Notes under the pieces: model-generated
What the model saw: only the letters and a program-made list of their open reading frames with translations
What the model was told of the DNA's origin: nothing
Database searches by the model: none
Program-made: the position numbers and the translations under genes
Shown: one piece after another, positions 62,077 to 64,000 of the stretch
How the letters are laid out: every line of letters begins with the position of its first letter
How positions within the stretch are numbered: position 1 is the stretch's first letter
DNA from: CAYZED01 sp964477445
GTDB lineage: Bacteria > Bacillota > Clostridia > Lutisporales > Lutisporaceae
Assembly (NCBI GenBank): GCA_964477445.1
Contig: CAYZED010000003.1
Coordinates: 134,584-198,583, forward strand
Direction of reading: 5' to 3'
DNA: 64,000 bases

Positions 62077-63223
62077 TTGAAAAAGATTGGAATAATATTT
62101 GTTCTGCTTGTAGTAATTTCAGGAATCTCTGTATTTGGGTTTAATGCTTATAAGTCTTCATTAACAGCAAATGTTTTTACAAAAGATAATTTTGGGGTTA
62201 CCGCAGAGTTATCCTCAAATCCTGATGTGAATATTACTAGAGTTTTTGCAGGCGACTCTGTAGCTGAAGCGGATGGCGACGTGTTAAAACTGAGAAGTAT
62301 GGATGGAAAGAATACTTGGAGTAGAAAGCTAAAAGGAACTATACGAAATCTTTGCAGCACTGGAGATAACGTGGTTTCAGTTGATAGTACTGGATTTANN
62401 NNNNNNNNNNNNNNNNNNNNNNNNNNNNNNNNNNNNNNNNNNNNNNNNNNNNNNNNNNNNNNNNNNNNNNNNNNNTCGAATGGGAAAAACTCTTTGGAGT
62501 AGAAATATTAATGAACTTCCTGAAGCCATGATACCTGACAGAAAAGGCGGAATTCTAGTAGAATACTTCAGACAAGGAAGTGGGAGGCTTGAGTATTTCA
62601 GAGCAGATGGCAGTAAATCTGACGTTGTTGAGACAGAAGGTGCTAAAATAACAGCTTTTGCATCAGACAAAAACGGAAATTTTGTAGTATACCTAGTAGA
62701 TACCTCAGGAGATACTGTTTTAGGTAGGATGATGAGCTTCAATCCCACTGGTAAGATGAAATGGGCTAAAGATATAGGAGAAAAGCTGATTTATAGTTTA
62801 ACTTTTATAAATGGAATATTTATTGCGATAGTAGAAGACGGCATACTGAAAATTGATGAAAAAAATGGAGATTTCACGTCAGATTTGCCAGGAGGAAAAA
62901 TAGAGGCGTTTAGTTTAACAGATAAAAATGGAGCAATTTTGTTCAACAGTGGTGGTTATAGTAACCTATACTACGTTGACAAGAGTTGCAAACTGATTAA
63001 ATCGTCTCAATTTCCAGAAGACGTAAAGAAACTAACAATCAGCGAAAATAGCATAATTGCTTATAACACAGATTATATGATTCTAGCAGATAGTAGGGGA
63101 AAAATCTTGTTTGACTATACTTTTAGTACAATAGTAAATCGCTTATACTTCAGTGATAACGGAACACTGTTTGCGGATATGGGGTTGAAACTCCAAAAGC
63201 TTGAAGGCGGGAGGAAGAAATGA
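62077..63223 (+). CDS. Propeller-like anchored protein, interrupted by assembly gap
   Basis: One N-terminal membrane anchor (about residues 4-23) and an extracytoplasmic beta-propeller-like domain with WxR-type repeats (TWSRKL, LWSRNI, KWAKDI), similar to PQQ-like/DUF5711 proteins. The 77 N bases at 62399-62475 separate two parts in different frames; the true gap is probably not exactly 77 bases. The start is a TTG about 9 bases after AAAGGTGG. The end overlaps cvpA by 4 bases, so the two are coupled. Function unknown; an envelope role is inferred. Confidence 0.8.
62399..62475. other. Assembly gap (77 N)
   Basis: A run of 77 undetermined bases inside the propeller-like gene. Confidence 1.
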
Positions 63224-63849
63224 TAAATTGGATTGATATAATAATTGTTGTAATTCTAGCATTAGGCTTTATTGATGGATTCAGAAAGGGCTTCATATCG
63301 AGTGTTTCGAATCTAGTATGCACAATTTTGTCTATTATAGCCGCAAAAATGTTTTTTATGCAGTTTGCAAAATTATTAATTGAGTGTACACCACTAAAAG
63401 AAAGAATTATGGATTTTGTTCATGAGAGCAAAGTCGTGGACAAAATATTTGAAACTAACATACCAATGTTAAAAATGATGGGAATGTCAGATAGTTTCTC
63501 CGGTGATATTAAAACATTTGCAACTTTTTTAATAATTAATGCTATAGCCTTTCTTGGGGTGTTCATCGTGGCGCGCGTAATATTCGGAATCGTTGAAATG
63601 CTACTTGAAGGCGTATTTGATCAGCCAGGACTAAAGGAAATAAATGCTTTGTTAGGTTCAGTTCTAAGCCTGGGAAAAGTTGCGTTAATAATGATGATTG
63701 TCCTTTCAATAGTTCAACCCGTTATTACGATTTTTAACAAACCTTGGATTACAGAGGCGGTAAATAATTCGCTGCTGGTCGAATTGGCAAACAAATACAA
63801 CTTCGTATTAGGATGGATTTGGTCAACTGTAATTAGTGTAGTGAAATAA
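63220..63849 (+). CDS. cvpA: CvpA family membrane protein
   Basis: A 209-residue protein with the CvpA start INWIDIIIVVILALGFIDGFRKGFI split over residues 2-26 and about four membrane segments (about 6-22, 28-48, 98-122 and 145-168). CvpA proteins are implicated in colicin V production in E. coli and in envelope stress more widely; the role here is unknown. The ATG overlaps the previous gene's stop by 4 bases. Followed by a terminator. Confidence 0.93.
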   Translation: MINWIDIIIVVILALGFIDGFRKGFISSVSNLVCTILSIIAAKMFFMQFAKLLIECTPLKERIMDFVHESKVVDKIFETNIPMLKMMGMSDSFSGDIKTFATFLIINAIAFLGVFIVARVIFGIVEMLLEGVFDQPGLKEINALLGSVLSLGKVALIMMIVLSIVQPVITIFNKPWITEAVNNSLLVELANKYNFVLGWIWSTVISVVK

Positions 63850-63899
63850 AAAAAAGCAGCTTAGCGAGGCCACTGAAAAAGTCCTTCCTTTAAAAAAAT

Positions 63900-63947
63900 A
63901 AAAGTCAACTTGAAAGAGATAAGTTCTCGAACAAGTTGACTTTTTTT
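63900..63947 (+). terminator. Terminator after cvpA
   Basis: A 13-bp stem AAAAGTCAACTTG with CAAGTTGACTTTT (63900-63912 and 63932-63944) and a T-run. Confidence 0.92.
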
Positions 63948-64000
63948 GTTATTCCAAAAAGGAATTTGGCTACTGAATGTAGAATATAGTAGTATAAAGA

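Overview
The window is the replication-origin region of a low-G+C (roughly one-third G+C) member of the Bacillota, most likely an anaerobic, amino-acid-fermenting Clostridia. The evidence is the gene order dnaA-dnaN-yaaA-recF-remB-gyrB-gyrA leftward and rpmH-rnpA-yidD-yidC-jag-mnmE-mnmG-rsmG-parA-parB rightward. TTG and GTG starts behind strong Shine-Dalgarno sites are frequent. The genes also include the arginine deiminase pathway, formate-tetrahydrofolate ligase, an Fe-S L-serine dehydratase, several peptidases and an AbrB-type regulator. No genus can be fixed from the sequence alone. No rRNA, tRNA, CRISPR array, transposase or recognisable riboswitch was found.

Layout. 0.2-2.6 kb: a DegV lipid-binding protein facing a C_GCAxxG_C_C redox protein and an HD-GYP protein that lacks the His of its HD motif. 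2.7-11.6 kb: gyrase, remB, recF, yaaA, dnaN and dnaA on the minus strand. 10.1-11.9 kb: a probable bipartite oriC, with DnaA boxes on both sides of dnaA and an AT-rich stretch before rpmH. 11.9-21.4 kb: the rightward ribosome/membrane-insertion/tRNA-modification/partition genes, with two perfect parS sites. Between parA and parB lies about 1 kb of non-coding DNA holding an array of 100-nt nested palindromes with compensatory base changes, plus a second, smaller palindrome family. This is the most unusual structure in the window. 21.7-29.7 kb: a cysteine-desulfurase-like enzyme, a DUF4446 protein, a TetR regulator divergent from a peptidase/serine dehydratase/amidohydrolase operon, an XRE regulator and an AbrB-like regulator. 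30.3-40.5 kb: metG-tatD-(REC-HDOD)-yabE-rnmV-rsmA, a RodA/FtsW protein, fhs and veg, an order close to that of Bacillus. 40.9-45.9 kb: arcA, argF, arcC and a uracil permease. 46.2-49.8 kb: ispE, a GntR regulator, trmN6, rsmI and a DUF1858 protein. 49.9-56.4 kb is accessory: an AlbA_2-type regulator, an AAA_14/DUF4143 ATPase with a strong promoter and palindromic operator, an unknown anchored protein, and a four-gene ABC exporter bounded by two copies of a ~60-bp palindrome. 56.4-64 kb: homoserine dehydrogenase, an M29 aminopeptidase, shikimate dehydrogenase, a GGDEF cyclase, a propeller-like membrane protein interrupted by an assembly gap (77 N), and CvpA.

How it fits together. The core is the replication, segregation and translation toolkit of the origin, transcribed away from oriC on both arms. 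Around it are amino-acid energy genes (arginine deiminase to carbamoyl phosphate to ATP; serine to pyruvate; peptide hydrolysis) and one-carbon metabolism. c-di-GMP-type signalling is represented by a complete GGDEF enzyme and a probably degenerate HD-GYP protein. The accessory block between the DUF1858 gene and hom, the GC-rich patch inside ispE and the palindrome array between parA and parB are the places where the window departs from expectation.
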